In this document: positions 52,599-60,220 of the stretch, one piece after another
Layout of the letters: each line of letters starts with the position of its first letter
Position numbering within the stretch: position 1 is the first letter of the stretch
Source of the DNA: JAJXUB01 sp047974805
Lineage (GTDB): Bacteria; Actinomycetota; Actinomycetes; Actinomycetales; Dermatophilaceae
Assembly (NCBI GenBank): GCA_047974805.1
Contig: JBKECS010000015.1
Span: 40,198 to 104,197 of the forward strand
Direction of reading: 5' to 3'
Length of the DNA: 64,000 nucleotides
Notes under the pieces: generated by a model
The model's database searches: none
What the model saw: the letters and a program-made list of their open reading frames with translations, nothing else
Told to the model about the DNA's origin: nothing
Program-made: the position numbers and the translations under genes

Positions 52599-53069
52599 GT
52601 GCGCGACGATCTAGCGAATGAGCTGCTCAGCCTGGCCGGCTGGCTGACCCGCTGGGCGACCCGAAACAGTCCTCGGGACATTCCGTGGGCACACGCCAGG
52701 ACACTCACGTTGGTCGAGGATTCGCAACCGACCCGGATCACCTCCTTGGCGGCGGCGGCCGAGGTAACCCAGCCGGCTATGACGTCCTCCGTGCAACGGC
52801 TAGAGGCCGACGGCCTGATCCGACGCATACCCGACCCAAAGGACGGTCGCGCTGGCCTGGTCGAGCTCACCGACAGAGGTGCGCTTGCGCTCGCCCGCAG
52901 CCGCGCACAACGTGCCGACGCCCTGGCGCGGGTGCTGGCCGATCACTCGATCGCCCCCGATGACCTAGGCGCCGCAGTCGCGGTATTGCGCCGCATCGCC
53001 GACGCGGCAGGCATGTCGTCCTCCGGGTCGCCGACGCCGGTCGGGGCACCACCGCCCTCCATCAGCTAG
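52599..53069 (+). CDS. MarR-family regulator
   Basis: 156 residues. The winged helix includes TRITSLAAAAEVTQPAMTSSVQRLEADGLIRRIPDPKDGR, with the wing Asp/Arg pair in the standard place, then GALALARSRAQRADALARVL. GTG at 52599 (VRDDLANELL) is preferred because the operator palindrome lies just before it; the open frame reads further upstream through the riboswitch antisense. It is cotranscribed with an MFS gene 30 bases downstream, which it probably regulates. Confidence 0.9.
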   Translation: MRDDLANELLSLAGWLTRWATRNSPRDIPWAHARTLTLVEDSQPTRITSLAAAAEVTQPAMTSSVQRLEADGLIRRIPDPKDGRAGLVELTDRGALALARSRAQRADALARVLADHSIAPDDLGAAVAVLRRIADAAGMSSSGSPTPVGAPPPSIS

Positions 53070-53099
53070 GGGACCATCTACCGAAGGGAGTCCGCCACG

Positions 53100-54314
53100 A
53101 TGTGGCGTCAACCGAGAACCGTCTGGAGCGTGGCCTTCGCCTGCGTCATTGCCTTTATGGGCATCGGTCTGGTCGACCCGATCCTAGTGAGCATCGCCCA
53201 GGACCTGAACGCCAGCCCCTCGCAAGTCTCGCTCCTGTTCACCAGCTACATGGCGGTCATGGGGGTAGCCATGTTGCTCACCGGCTGGGTGTCGAGCCGG
53301 ATCGGCCCCAAGCGCACGCTGCTGCTCGGCTTGGCCATCATCATCATCGGAGCCGGTCTGGCCGGGATGCAGGACAGCATCACCGGCATCGTCGGTTTCC
53401 GGGCCGTCTGGGGGCTGGGCAATGCCTTGTTCGTGGCCACCGCCTTGGCCACGATCGTCAGCGCGGCGAGCGGGTCGGTCGCCCAGGCGATCATCCTCTA
53501 CGAAGCCGCACTCGGGGTCGGCATTGCCGCAGGTCCACTCCTCGGCGGAACCCTCGGCGCGCACTCGTGGCGCTGGCCCTTCTTCGGGGTGAGCATGCTC
53601 ATGTTCATCGCCTTGATCGCCACCTGGGTCACCCTGCCCAAAACGCCCGCCGATGGTCATCCGACGTCGATTTTTGCGCCGTTCCGAGCCATGCGTTATC
53701 CCGGGCTATTGACCGCCAGCATTGCGGCGCTGCTGTACAACATGGGCTTCTTCACGTTGCTCGCCTTCACCCCCTTCCCGCTGGGATTCGATGCCCACGG
53801 GGTGGGGATGGTCTTCTTCGGCTGGGGACTACTGCTGGCCTTCTTCTCCGTCGTCGTTGCCCCGCGCGTCCAGGCGCAGTTGGGAACCGTCAACGGCATC
53901 TTGCTGGCAATGGGCGGGTTCGCGCTCATCCTGGCGATGATGGGTATCTGGACTGCGCACACCGCGGCGCTGGTGACCGGAGTGGTGTTGGCAGGAGCCG
54001 TGCTCGGCATCATCAACACGCTGATGACCGAGACGGTCATGAAGGTGGCACCCGTCGAACGAAGCGTGGCGTCGGCGGCCTACAGTTTCGTCCGCTTCTC
54101 CGGGGGCGCAGTGGCCCCGTGGGCGGCAAGCAAGCTGGGAGAACACTCGATGCACCTGCCGTTCCTCGCCGGCTCGGCCGCAGTGTTGCTGGGGCTGCTG
54201 GCGATCCTCACCGGGCGCCGGTTCCTCGTCGCGGTCGATGAGGGACCCGAGCACGGTGTGGAACCCGTCGGCTCCTTGGAAGAGGCGGAGGCCGTCACCT
54301 TCGGGGACGCCTGA
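53100..54314 (+). CDS. DHA1-type MFS transporter
   Basis: 404 residues and 12 helices. IGLVDPILVSIAQDLNASPSQV is the usual helix-1 segment with motif D1, and GWVSSRIGPKRTLLLGL is motif A. LYEAALGVGIAAGPLLGG is motif C, marking a drug/proton antiporter-like exporter. GGGAG precedes the ATG. It follows the MarR gene closely. Its stop TGA lies inside the first copy of an 18-bp tandem duplication. Confidence 0.9.
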   Translation: MWRQPRTVWSVAFACVIAFMGIGLVDPILVSIAQDLNASPSQVSLLFTSYMAVMGVAMLLTGWVSSRIGPKRTLLLGLAIIIIGAGLAGMQDSITGIVGFRAVWGLGNALFVATALATIVSAASGSVAQAIILYEAALGVGIAAGPLLGGTLGAHSWRWPFFGVSMLMFIALIATWVTLPKTPADGHPTSIFAPFRAMRYPGLLTASIAALLYNMGFFTLLAFTPFPLGFDAHGVGMVFFGWGLLLAFFSVVVAPRVQAQLGTVNGILLAMGGFALILAMMGIWTAHTAALVTGVVLAGAVLGIINTLMTETVMKVAPVERSVASAAYSFVRFSGGAVAPWAASKLGEHSMHLPFLAGSAAVLLGLLAILTGRRFLVAVDEGPEHGVEPVGSLEEAEAVTFGDA

Positions 54315-54333
54315 GCCTTCGGGGACGCCTGAG
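54298..54333 (+). repeat. Tandem 18-bp duplication spanning the MFS stop codon
   Basis: CCTTCGGGGACGCCTGAG occurs at 54298-54315 and again at 54316-54333, exact and head to tail. The stop TGA at 54312-54314 is in the first copy, and because 18 is a multiple of three an in-frame copy of the stop follows. Loss of either copy would not change the protein. Confidence 0.85.
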
Positions 54334-54370
54334 CCGGCATGGGCTACCGCAGCAGCCCCCGTCGTGCACG

Positions 54371-54430
54371 CCCCTGGTGGTGCGGGCACCCCTGGTGGTG
54401 TTGGCACCCCTGGTGGTGTTGGTGCGGGCA
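54371..54430. repeat. Short 18- to 24-bp tandem repeats in noncoding DNA
   Basis: CCCCTGGTGGTGCGGGCA (54371), CCCCTGGTGGTGTTGGCA (54389) and a longer version with an extra TTGGTG (54407-54430) follow each other, then the run decays into CCCCTAGCAG. They lie between the MFS gene and the promoter of the ABC operon. An antisense open frame through them would encode a Gly/Val/Pro repeat, but I do not believe it is a gene. Confidence 0.7.
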
Positions 54431-54508
54431 CCCCTAGCAGCACCCGCGGATGTGCTGCCCAGCGGCCGCCACCATCATCACGAAACTATAACGATGGTGA
54501 ACATAGTG

Positions 54509-54529
54509 GTTGACGAGATTGTCAACAAT
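54509..54529 (+). promoter_or_regulatory. GntR-type operator and -35 before the NMT1-type ABC operon
   Basis: GTTGAC-N6-GTCAAC (54509-54526) is a perfect inverted repeat overlapping ATTGT-CA-ACAAT (54518-54529). TTGTCAACAA matches the general TNGT-N-ACNA site of FadR/FCD-type GntR proteins. TTGACG (54510) can act as -35, so binding would block the promoter. A wider ACTAT/ATAGT pair flanks it at 54485-54507. The GntR gene is the last in this same operon. Confidence 0.65.
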
Positions 54530-54595
54530 TCTGTTAGCGTCACGCCAGCGCCCTCGACGGCGAGGGGAAGTAATGAGTGAGGAGCACAAGCCCAC

Positions 54596-55609
54596 ATGCA
54601 TGACATAGGTACTCCGCGACGGACCTTTACCCGTCGCACCAGCATCGCCAGCGCGGGCGCTGTAGCAGCGGCCCTCCTCCTTGCCGCATGCGGCTCCGAC
54701 AGCGGCTCCACAGCCAGCAGCAGCAGCGGGGCGGGCGGCAGCGGAACGCTGACCACGGTGAGCATCGGCCTCATCCCAATCCTCGACGTCGCGCCGGCAT
54801 ACCTCGGCATCGACAAGGGCTTCTTCAAGGACGAGGGACTGGATCTCAAGCCAGAACTCGCCCAGGGCGGGGCGGCCATCGTGCCGGGCGTGGTGAGCAA
54901 CCAGTACCAGTTCGGCTTCAGCAACACGACGTCCCTGCTGCTGGCCACCGACAAGGGTCTGCCGATCAAGGCGATCGCCTCGGGCAACCAGTCCACCACC
55001 GATTCGGCTGACGACTTCGCCGGGGTCCTGGTCAAGGCCGACAGCGCCATCAAGAGCCCCAAGGATCTCGCGGGCAAAAAGGTTGCCGTCAACACCCTGA
55101 ACAACATCAACACCACGACGGTCAAGGAACTGGTCCGTAAAGACGGTGGCGACCCCTCGACAATCAACTTCGTCGAGCTGGCCTTCCCGGACACCCCGGC
55201 GGCCGTGCTCAAGGGTGACGTCGACGCCGGACAGGTCGTCGAGCCCTTCTTGACCACCGGTATCGACCAGGGCCTGCGGACCATCGGCTCGAACTACGCC
55301 GGAATTGAACCAAACCTGCAGGTCGCGCTCTACTTCGCCTCCCAGGCATACATCCAGAGCAACCCCGACCAGGCCAAGGCGTTCACCGCGGCCATGAACA
55401 AGTCGCTCACCTATGCCCAAGACCACCCGGACGAAGCTCGGGCGATCCTGCTGAAGTACACCAAGATCGAGGATGCGACCACCAAGAAGGTGCACCTACC
55501 GGTGTGGACTGACCAGATCAACACCGACTCGGTGAAGATGCTGGCCGACCTAGGCACCCAAGACAAGCTCTTCTCGAACACCCCGGATGTGACCAAGCTC
55601 CTTCCCTGA
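54596..55609 (+). CDS. NMT1/SsuA-like ABC substrate-binding lipoprotein
   Basis: 337 residues. A signal with an R-R pair and the lipobox LAAC precedes a mature domain of the NMT1/SsuA type: IGLIPILDVAPAYLGIDKGFFKDEG at the start, GGAAIVPGVVSNQYQFG near residue 95, and GKKVAVNTLNN near 160. Members bind nitrate, sulfonates, pyrimidine precursors or aromatic acids; the sequence does not say which. ATG 54596 has GAGGAG about 12 bases upstream. It is the first gene of a five-gene unit. Confidence 0.88.
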   Translation: MHDIGTPRRTFTRRTSIASAGAVAAALLLAACGSDSGSTASSSSGAGGSGTLTTVSIGLIPILDVAPAYLGIDKGFFKDEGLDLKPELAQGGAAIVPGVVSNQYQFGFSNTTSLLLATDKGLPIKAIASGNQSTTDSADDFAGVLVKADSAIKSPKDLAGKKVAVNTLNNINTTTVKELVRKDGGDPSTINFVELAFPDTPAAVLKGDVDAGQVVEPFLTTGIDQGLRTIGSNYAGIEPNLQVALYFASQAYIQSNPDQAKAFTAAMNKSLTYAQDHPDEARAILLKYTKIEDATTKKVHLPVWTDQINTDSVKMLADLGTQDKLFSNTPDVTKLLP

Positions 55610-55621
55610 GCAGGACCTTCG

Positions 55622-55655
55622 CCGGCCCGCGCGTGAACCGTCGCGCGCGGGCCGG
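55622..55655 (+). promoter_or_regulatory. GC-rich intercistronic hairpin after the binding-protein gene
   Basis: CCGGCCCGCGCG (55622-55633) pairs perfectly over 12 bp with 55644-55655 around a 10-base loop. It lies 13 bases after the binding-protein stop and before the permease genes. Such stems in ABC operons protect the upstream mRNA or stop some transcripts, giving more binding protein than channel. Confidence 0.6.
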
Positions 55656-55711
55656 TCACCGGCCGCGTCCCGGCCTTCCCCTTGACAACATCACGTGAGG
55701 AGCGGTCACCG

Positions 55712-56530
55712 ATGACCTCCCCCGCAACATCCGCGGCCAGCACCGCGCAGCGCGGTTTCAGGATCCCCGGCGGCGACGCCGCCTTGGGCGTTCTCGGCCT
55801 TGTCGCCGTCATCGCCGTGTGGGAAGTCATCTCACGCACCGGGCTGGTCAACCAGAACTACCTACCCCCAGCAACCACAGTCTTTCGCACCTTCGTCCAG
55901 GAACTGTCGGATCCCTCCTTCTGGAGCAACCTGCTGCTGACCCTGCGCGGTTGGGCCCTCGGCCTCGCCGTGGCGATGCTCCTTGGTATTGGGGCCGGCC
56001 TGGTCATCGGCTCTTTCGACGTCCTGCGTCAACTCACCGCCTCGACGATCGAGTTCCTTCGGCCGATCCCGTCGGTGGCGCTCATCCCCCTGGTCGTACT
56101 GATCTACGGCTCTAAGCCGCAATCAGCGCTCATCCTCGTCGTCTATGCCGCCTTTTGGCAGGTCCTCGTCCAGGTCTTGTACGGTGTCGCTGACCTCGAC
56201 CCCGTCGCCCGCGACACGGCCCGGTCGTATCGCTTCTCCATCCTCTCGACCGGCCGGAATGTCGTGTGGCCGACCGCGCTGCCGTATGTCGTCACCGGAT
56301 TCCGCCTTGCTGCCGCGGTCGCGCTCATCTTGGAGATCACCGCCGAACTCATCATTGGGGTCCCCGGGCTCGGCCAGGTCATCGGCGTGGCCCAGTCGTC
56401 CGGCGCCGTGCCGGAGACCTATGCACTAGTGATCGCCGTCGGTCTGGTCGGTGTTGCGGTCAACATCCTCGCCCGTGCCATCGAGCGCCGCGTCCTGCGG
56501 TGGCACCCCAGCGTCCGGAGGGATGCCTGA
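55712..56530 (+). CDS. ABC permease, NMT1-type, first
   Basis: 272 residues with six helices. It has the ATPase-contact loop DLDPVARDTARSYRFS and the conserved GVPGLGQVIGVAQ segment of the SsuC/TauC group. ATG 55712 has AGGAG nine bases upstream; an earlier in-frame start lies in the leader. It overlaps the next permease (TGATG). Most NMT1-type systems encode one permease that dimerises, whereas here there are two different ones. Confidence 0.9.
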   Translation: MTSPATSAASTAQRGFRIPGGDAALGVLGLVAVIAVWEVISRTGLVNQNYLPPATTVFRTFVQELSDPSFWSNLLLTLRGWALGLAVAMLLGIGAGLVIGSFDVLRQLTASTIEFLRPIPSVALIPLVVLIYGSKPQSALILVVYAAFWQVLVQVLYGVADLDPVARDTARSYRFSILSTGRNVVWPTALPYVVTGFRLAAAVALILEITAELIIGVPGLGQVIGVAQSSGAVPETYALVIAVGLVGVAVNILARAIERRVLRWHPSVRRDA

Positions 56531-57315
56531 TGAACGCCACCGCCCTCGCCCGTCGGGTGTTCTACGCTTTGGCTCTGCCCATTGTGCTCATCGCCGTGTG
56601 GTGGTTCGCCTCGGCGGGCAGTCAGAGCTTCTTCTGGCCGCCGCTGAAGGACATCGTGTCGGCTTTCCCGACCACGTGGTTCCACGGCCGAATCACCTCA
56701 GACGTCCTGCCCAGCCTGACCCGCCTCATCGTTGGCTACGTCCTCGCCGTGCTGCTCGGTGTGGGAATCGGCATACCGATCGGGCTGTCCAAGCGGCTGC
56801 GGGCTTTCGCCGAGCCGACCCTGGAGTTCTTCCGCGCCATTCCGCCTCCGGTGCTGGTCCCGATCATTGCCCTGTTCTCCGGATACACCGGAAACCTGTC
56901 CAAGATCATCACCATCGTCCTGGGCTGTCTGTGGCCGGTCCTGCTCAACACCGTCGAGGGTGTCAGGGCGGTCGATGAAGTCCTCATCGACACCGCGAAG
57001 GTCTACCACATGCGTCGGCGCACCCAGCTGAGCCAGGTCATCCTCCGAGGCTCCAGCCCCCAGATCGCCGCCGGGGCCCGTCAGGCCCTATCCATCGGCG
57101 TCATCCTCATGGTGATCTCCGAGTTGTTCGGTGCCAGCGGCGGCCTCGGCTATTCCATCGTCCAATTCCAGCGCAGCTTCGCCATCCCGCAAATGTGGAC
57201 CGGCATCATCATGCTCGGCCTCCTCGGCGTCCTGCTGTCCGTAATCTTCCAACTCGTCGAACGCCGGGCCCTCGCGTGGTACCGGGGTCAGCGCGACGCC
57301 AACCGAGGAGCCTGA
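56530..57315 (+). CDS. ABC permease, NMT1-type, second
   Basis: 261 residues with six helices. The contact loop is AVDEVLIDTAKVYHM and the end segment GASGGLGYSIVQFQRSF. ATG 56530 overlaps the stop of the first permease by one base. It resembles the first only in general layout, so the transporter is likely a heterodimer in the membrane. Confidence 0.9.
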   Translation: MNATALARRVFYALALPIVLIAVWWFASAGSQSFFWPPLKDIVSAFPTTWFHGRITSDVLPSLTRLIVGYVLAVLLGVGIGIPIGLSKRLRAFAEPTLEFFRAIPPPVLVPIIALFSGYTGNLSKIITIVLGCLWPVLLNTVEGVRAVDEVLIDTAKVYHMRRRTQLSQVILRGSSPQIAAGARQALSIGVILMVISELFGASGGLGYSIVQFQRSFAIPQMWTGIIMLGLLGVLLSVIFQLVERRALAWYRGQRDANRGA

Positions 57316-57316
57316 C

Positions 57317-58168
57317 ATGGCCATCACCGAACCGACCACGCCTGTTCCCGCCACCGAGAGCGAGATCGTCCTCGACGTTCGCAACCTGCAAAAGACCTAT
57401 TCCGGAGCGGGCCGCTCCGTCGAGGCCATCCGCAACCTGACCTTCTCCATCGGCCGTGGCCAGCTGGTATGCATCGTCGGCCCCTCCGGTGCCGGCAAGA
57501 CGACCTTGCTGCGCTGCATTGCCGGACTGCTTGAGACCACCGGCGGTGAGATCGTCCTCGATGGCGAGAAGGTCACTGGACCGCCACGCGGCATGGCGGT
57601 GGTCTTCCAGGAATACGGTCGCAGCCTCTTCCCATGGATGACCGTCGAGCAGAACATCGAACGGCCACTCATCGAGCGGAAGGTGCCCAAGGCCGAACGC
57701 AAGCGGATCGTCGCCAGGGCCATCGAGGCGGTGGGTCTATCCGACTCAACCAACGCTCACCCATGGCAGCTGTCCGGCGGTATGCAACAACGCGTGGCGA
57801 TTGCCCGAGCCGTCGCATACGAGCCGAAAGTGCTCATCATGGACGAGCCCTTTGCTGCGGTGGACGCCCAGACGCGCGCCGACCTGGAAGACCTCGTGCG
57901 CACCCTGTGGCACCGGCTCGGGGTTACGGTGCTCTTCGTCACCCACGACATCGACGAATCCGTGTACCTCGGCGAGCGGATCCTCGTCCTATCCAACCGG
58001 CCGACGGTCATCCTCGAGGATGTCGTCGTGGACCTGCCGGATGAACGGGACCAGTTGGGCACTCGTTCGACGAAACGGTTCGCCGAACTGCGCGGCCATG
58101 TCTACGAACTCATCCAGCTTGCCAAGCAGGGCTACCGGCCGGGCGACACGCCCGAGCCGGCCGAATGA
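57317..58168 (+). CDS. ABC transporter ATPase, NMT1-type
   Basis: 283 residues. Walker A is GPSGAGKTT near 55, the Q loop VVFQEYGRSLFPW, the signature LSGGMQQR near 153, and Walker B VLIMDEPFAAVD near 173, followed by the switch His in VTHDIDES. It drives the two permeases. One base separates it from the second permease. Its stop overlaps the ATG at 58165 of the GntR gene. Confidence 0.94.
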   Translation: MAITEPTTPVPATESEIVLDVRNLQKTYSGAGRSVEAIRNLTFSIGRGQLVCIVGPSGAGKTTLLRCIAGLLETTGGEIVLDGEKVTGPPRGMAVVFQEYGRSLFPWMTVEQNIERPLIERKVPKAERKRIVARAIEAVGLSDSTNAHPWQLSGGMQQRVAIARAVAYEPKVLIMDEPFAAVDAQTRADLEDLVRTLWHRLGVTVLFVTHDIDESVYLGERILVLSNRPTVILEDVVVDLPDERDQLGTRSTKRFAELRGHVYELIQLAKQGYRPGDTPEPAE

Positions 58169-58917
58169 CGTCGACCGGGCGCGCCTCCGGCCACGGTGGG
58201 AGCCGGACGCGCGCCGGCCATGGTCACGGAAGGGATTACGCTGCGTCTCAACGCCCGACGATCGCCAGGGGGGCAAAAGGAGAACCGACCATCACCACTG
58301 TCACCGCCGTCGTCGATAGACTGCGTGAAGCCATCCTTCGGGGCGACTTTGCCCCCAAACAGCGTCTCGTCGAAGTCGAGCTGTGCGAACAGTTCGATGC
58401 AAGCCGGTTTACCGTCCGCTCTGCGCTGCGCGATCTCGCCGGCCAAGGATTGATCGAGCTTCAGCGAAATCGGGGGGCGCGCATCCGAGAGATCACCCTC
58501 GCCGAGGCGGTGGAAATCACTCAGGTGCGAATGGTCGTCGAGGGGCTGGTCGCCGCCCGGGCTGCTGAGCTCGCTACCGACGACGACGCCGACGAGTTGG
58601 CGGCGATTGGGCAGGACATGCGCGATGCCGTTGCCGGCGGGGAGCCGTTGCGCTACAGCGACCTGAACGCCCGGCTCCACGCCAAGCTTCGCGACATATC
58701 CGAGCACGGCACGGCACGGCGGATCATCGAGGAACTACGTGGGCAGATGGTGCGCCACCAGTTCCAGATCGCCCTGCAGCCGGGCCGATCCTCGGTGTCG
58801 CTGAAGCAGCACGAGGCGATCATCGCCGCTGTCGTGGCCCGCGATCCGATCGCCGCCGAGTCGGCCATGAGGGCCCACATCGCCAGCGTCATGGACGCCC
58901 TGCAGCACGGGGGCTGA
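58165..58917 (+). CDS. GntR-family regulator with FCD domain
   Basis: The first in-frame ATG (58165, overlapping the ATPase stop) gives 250 residues. The wHTH begins only near residue 45 (VVDRLREAILRGDFAPKQRLVEVELCEQFDASRFTVRSALRDL), followed by an all-helical FCD ligand domain with QVRMVVEGLVAARAAELA and LNARLHAKLRDIS. The first 42 residues look noncoding. A textbook AAAGGAG lies about eight bases before ATC at 58290 (ITTVTAVVDRL), with no ATG, GTG or TTG in that frame after the site. Either the coupled start is used, or initiation is at the rare AUC. It probably represses the ABC operon through the site at 54509-54529. Confidence 0.88.
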   Translation: MTSTGRASGHGGSRTRAGHGHGRDYAASQRPTIARGAKGEPTITTVTAVVDRLREAILRGDFAPKQRLVEVELCEQFDASRFTVRSALRDLAGQGLIELQRNRGARIREITLAEAVEITQVRMVVEGLVAARAAELATDDDADELAAIGQDMRDAVAGGEPLRYSDLNARLHAKLRDISEHGTARRIIEELRGQMVRHQFQIALQPGRSSVSLKQHEAIIAAVVARDPIAAESAMRAHIASVMDALQHGG

Positions 58918-59353
58918 CCCCCGGCGAGGCAGGCTCCGGTGTCGCCGTCCGGTCACCAAAGTCTGGGCGCTGGGGCCGATACCCGCTGTCCATCAGCGGT
59001 GAGGAGATCATCAGGTCCGCGCTCGCGACGTTGCACGCCACAGCCGTGTTCCATACTGCGGCCACCCGCAGCAACGCCTTGACGTCCGGGTCGTGCGGTT
59101 GGGATTCCAGAGGATCCCAGAAGAACACGAGGAGGTCGATCAGCCCCTCGGCAATCCGGGCCCCGATTTGCTGGTCGCCACCAACCGGCCCACTGAGTAG
59201 GCGAGTCACCGGCAGTCCCAGCTCGAACTGGAGCATCGTGCCAGTCGTCCCGGTCGCACAGAGATCGTGACACTTCAGGGTTTCGACATTGAACTCTGCC
59301 CAGCGCAGCAGCTCGGCCTTCCTGTTGTCATGGGCGACGAGGGCGATGCGCAT
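58889..59353 (-). CDS. mgsA: Methylglyoxal synthase
   Basis: 154 residues. It converts dihydroxyacetone phosphate to methylglyoxal and phosphate, a bypass when phosphate is low. Matches with the E. coli enzyme are strong: IALVAHDNRK, ATGTTG, LSGPVGGDQQIGARIAEG (catalytic Asp) and FFWDPL...PHDPDVKALLRVAAVWN. ATG 59353 fits the family start; longer starts at 59389 or 59437 are possible. It overlaps the 3' end of the convergent GntR gene by 29 bases. The last 20 residues are an extra Pro-rich tail. Confidence 0.93.
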   Translation of the reverse strand: MRIALVAHDNRKAELLRWAEFNVETLKCHDLCATGTTGTMLQFELGLPVTRLLSGPVGGDQQIGARIAEGLIDLLVFFWDPLESQPHDPDVKALLRVAAVWNTAVACNVASADLMISSPLMDSGYRPQRPDFGDRTATPEPASPGVSPRAAGRP

Positions 59354-59481
59354 CGATCCGCCCACCGCGTTGCGTCCAGGTTCCGCCATGGCCCCAGGAT
59401 GCGCTCCGTGCATTACGGCCGCATTACCGCGAGGCACGCACGGGGTGAACGCAAACCCCGCATCGCAGATGGGGCGCCGAA

Positions 59482-59702
59482 CTAGTGAGTCAGTGCAGAG
59501 GATGTGCCCGAAACTCCCTGGGCTGCTCTCAGTTCCGTCAGGATGTCATGGCAGAGAGCAGTGAAGTCGGGATCGGTAAACGTGTTGATGGTCCGGGGCC
59601 GTGGGTGGGCACATCGATCGTCCGCAAGGTTCGGCCCGGGTTCGCGCCCATGACAACCACCCGATCAGCGAGCAGGGCGGCCTCGTCGTGGTTGTGACCG
59701 GA
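59482..59702 (-). pseudogene. C-terminal remnant of an NMT1-type ABC ATPase, frameshifted
   Basis: From about 59696 the frame encodes HNHDEAALLADRVVVMGANPGRT, the region after Walker B in SsuB/TauB-type ATPases, where switch His is followed by the adjacent helix. At about 59590-59600 the match moves to the next frame, RTINTFTDPDFTALCHDIL, the usual C-terminal end of these ATPases, and runs to a stop at 59482. So it has lost its first 200 or so residues and carries a one-base frameshift. It is joined in frame to the end of the IclR fragment. Confidence 0.75.
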
Positions 59703-60220
59703 GCCCAAGTTGGCGAGACAGTGCGAACGCCGTGGTTGGACCGCGGGCGCAAGGCGGTCGAGATCAATCGTGTGGGCGTGACCCATCACCGAAATACCCG
59801 CCACCGCCACACCGATGTGGTTGAGCACGGGCGCCGCGACGGCCACCCGGCTCCGACGAAGTTCTTGGTCCGCCACGGCATACCCGCGCAGCCGGACCAA
59901 CTCCAGCTCTCGCCGTAGTGCAGCGCCGTCCCTGATGGTGCTCTCGGTGTACTGGCGCAATTCGCGTGCGCAGACTCGGTCCCGGATCTCGTCGGGACCG
60001 TGGGCAAGGAGGACCTTGCCGATCGCGGTCGCGTATGCCGGAAGGGTGCCGCCTGATCGGGTAAGTGCGGGGGCAGAGTTGCGACCCATGATCTTCTCCA
60101 GGTAGAGCACTTGAGTACCGCTGAGGACGCCGAGGAGCACATTCTCCTTCGTCACCTCGAAGAGGTCCTGCATGAACGGCAGCGCGACCTCTCGAAGACC
60201 CCGTTGCTGCACGCTCGCGC
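59697..60220 (-). pseudogene. IclR-type regulator without its HTH, fused at both ends
   Basis: About 175 residues of the IclR effector-binding domain are recognisable, from LREVALPFMQDLFEVTKENV through VLYLEKIMG, AYATAIGKVLLAH and YAVADQELRRSRVAVAAPV to ISVMGHAHTIDLDRLAP. The N-terminal winged helix is missing, and the coding DNA is joined directly to the sugar ATPase upstream. The last residues (NLGS) run straight into the ABC ATPase remnant. The surviving 245-codon frame from GTG at 60275 could be translated but could not bind DNA. Confidence 0.75.
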
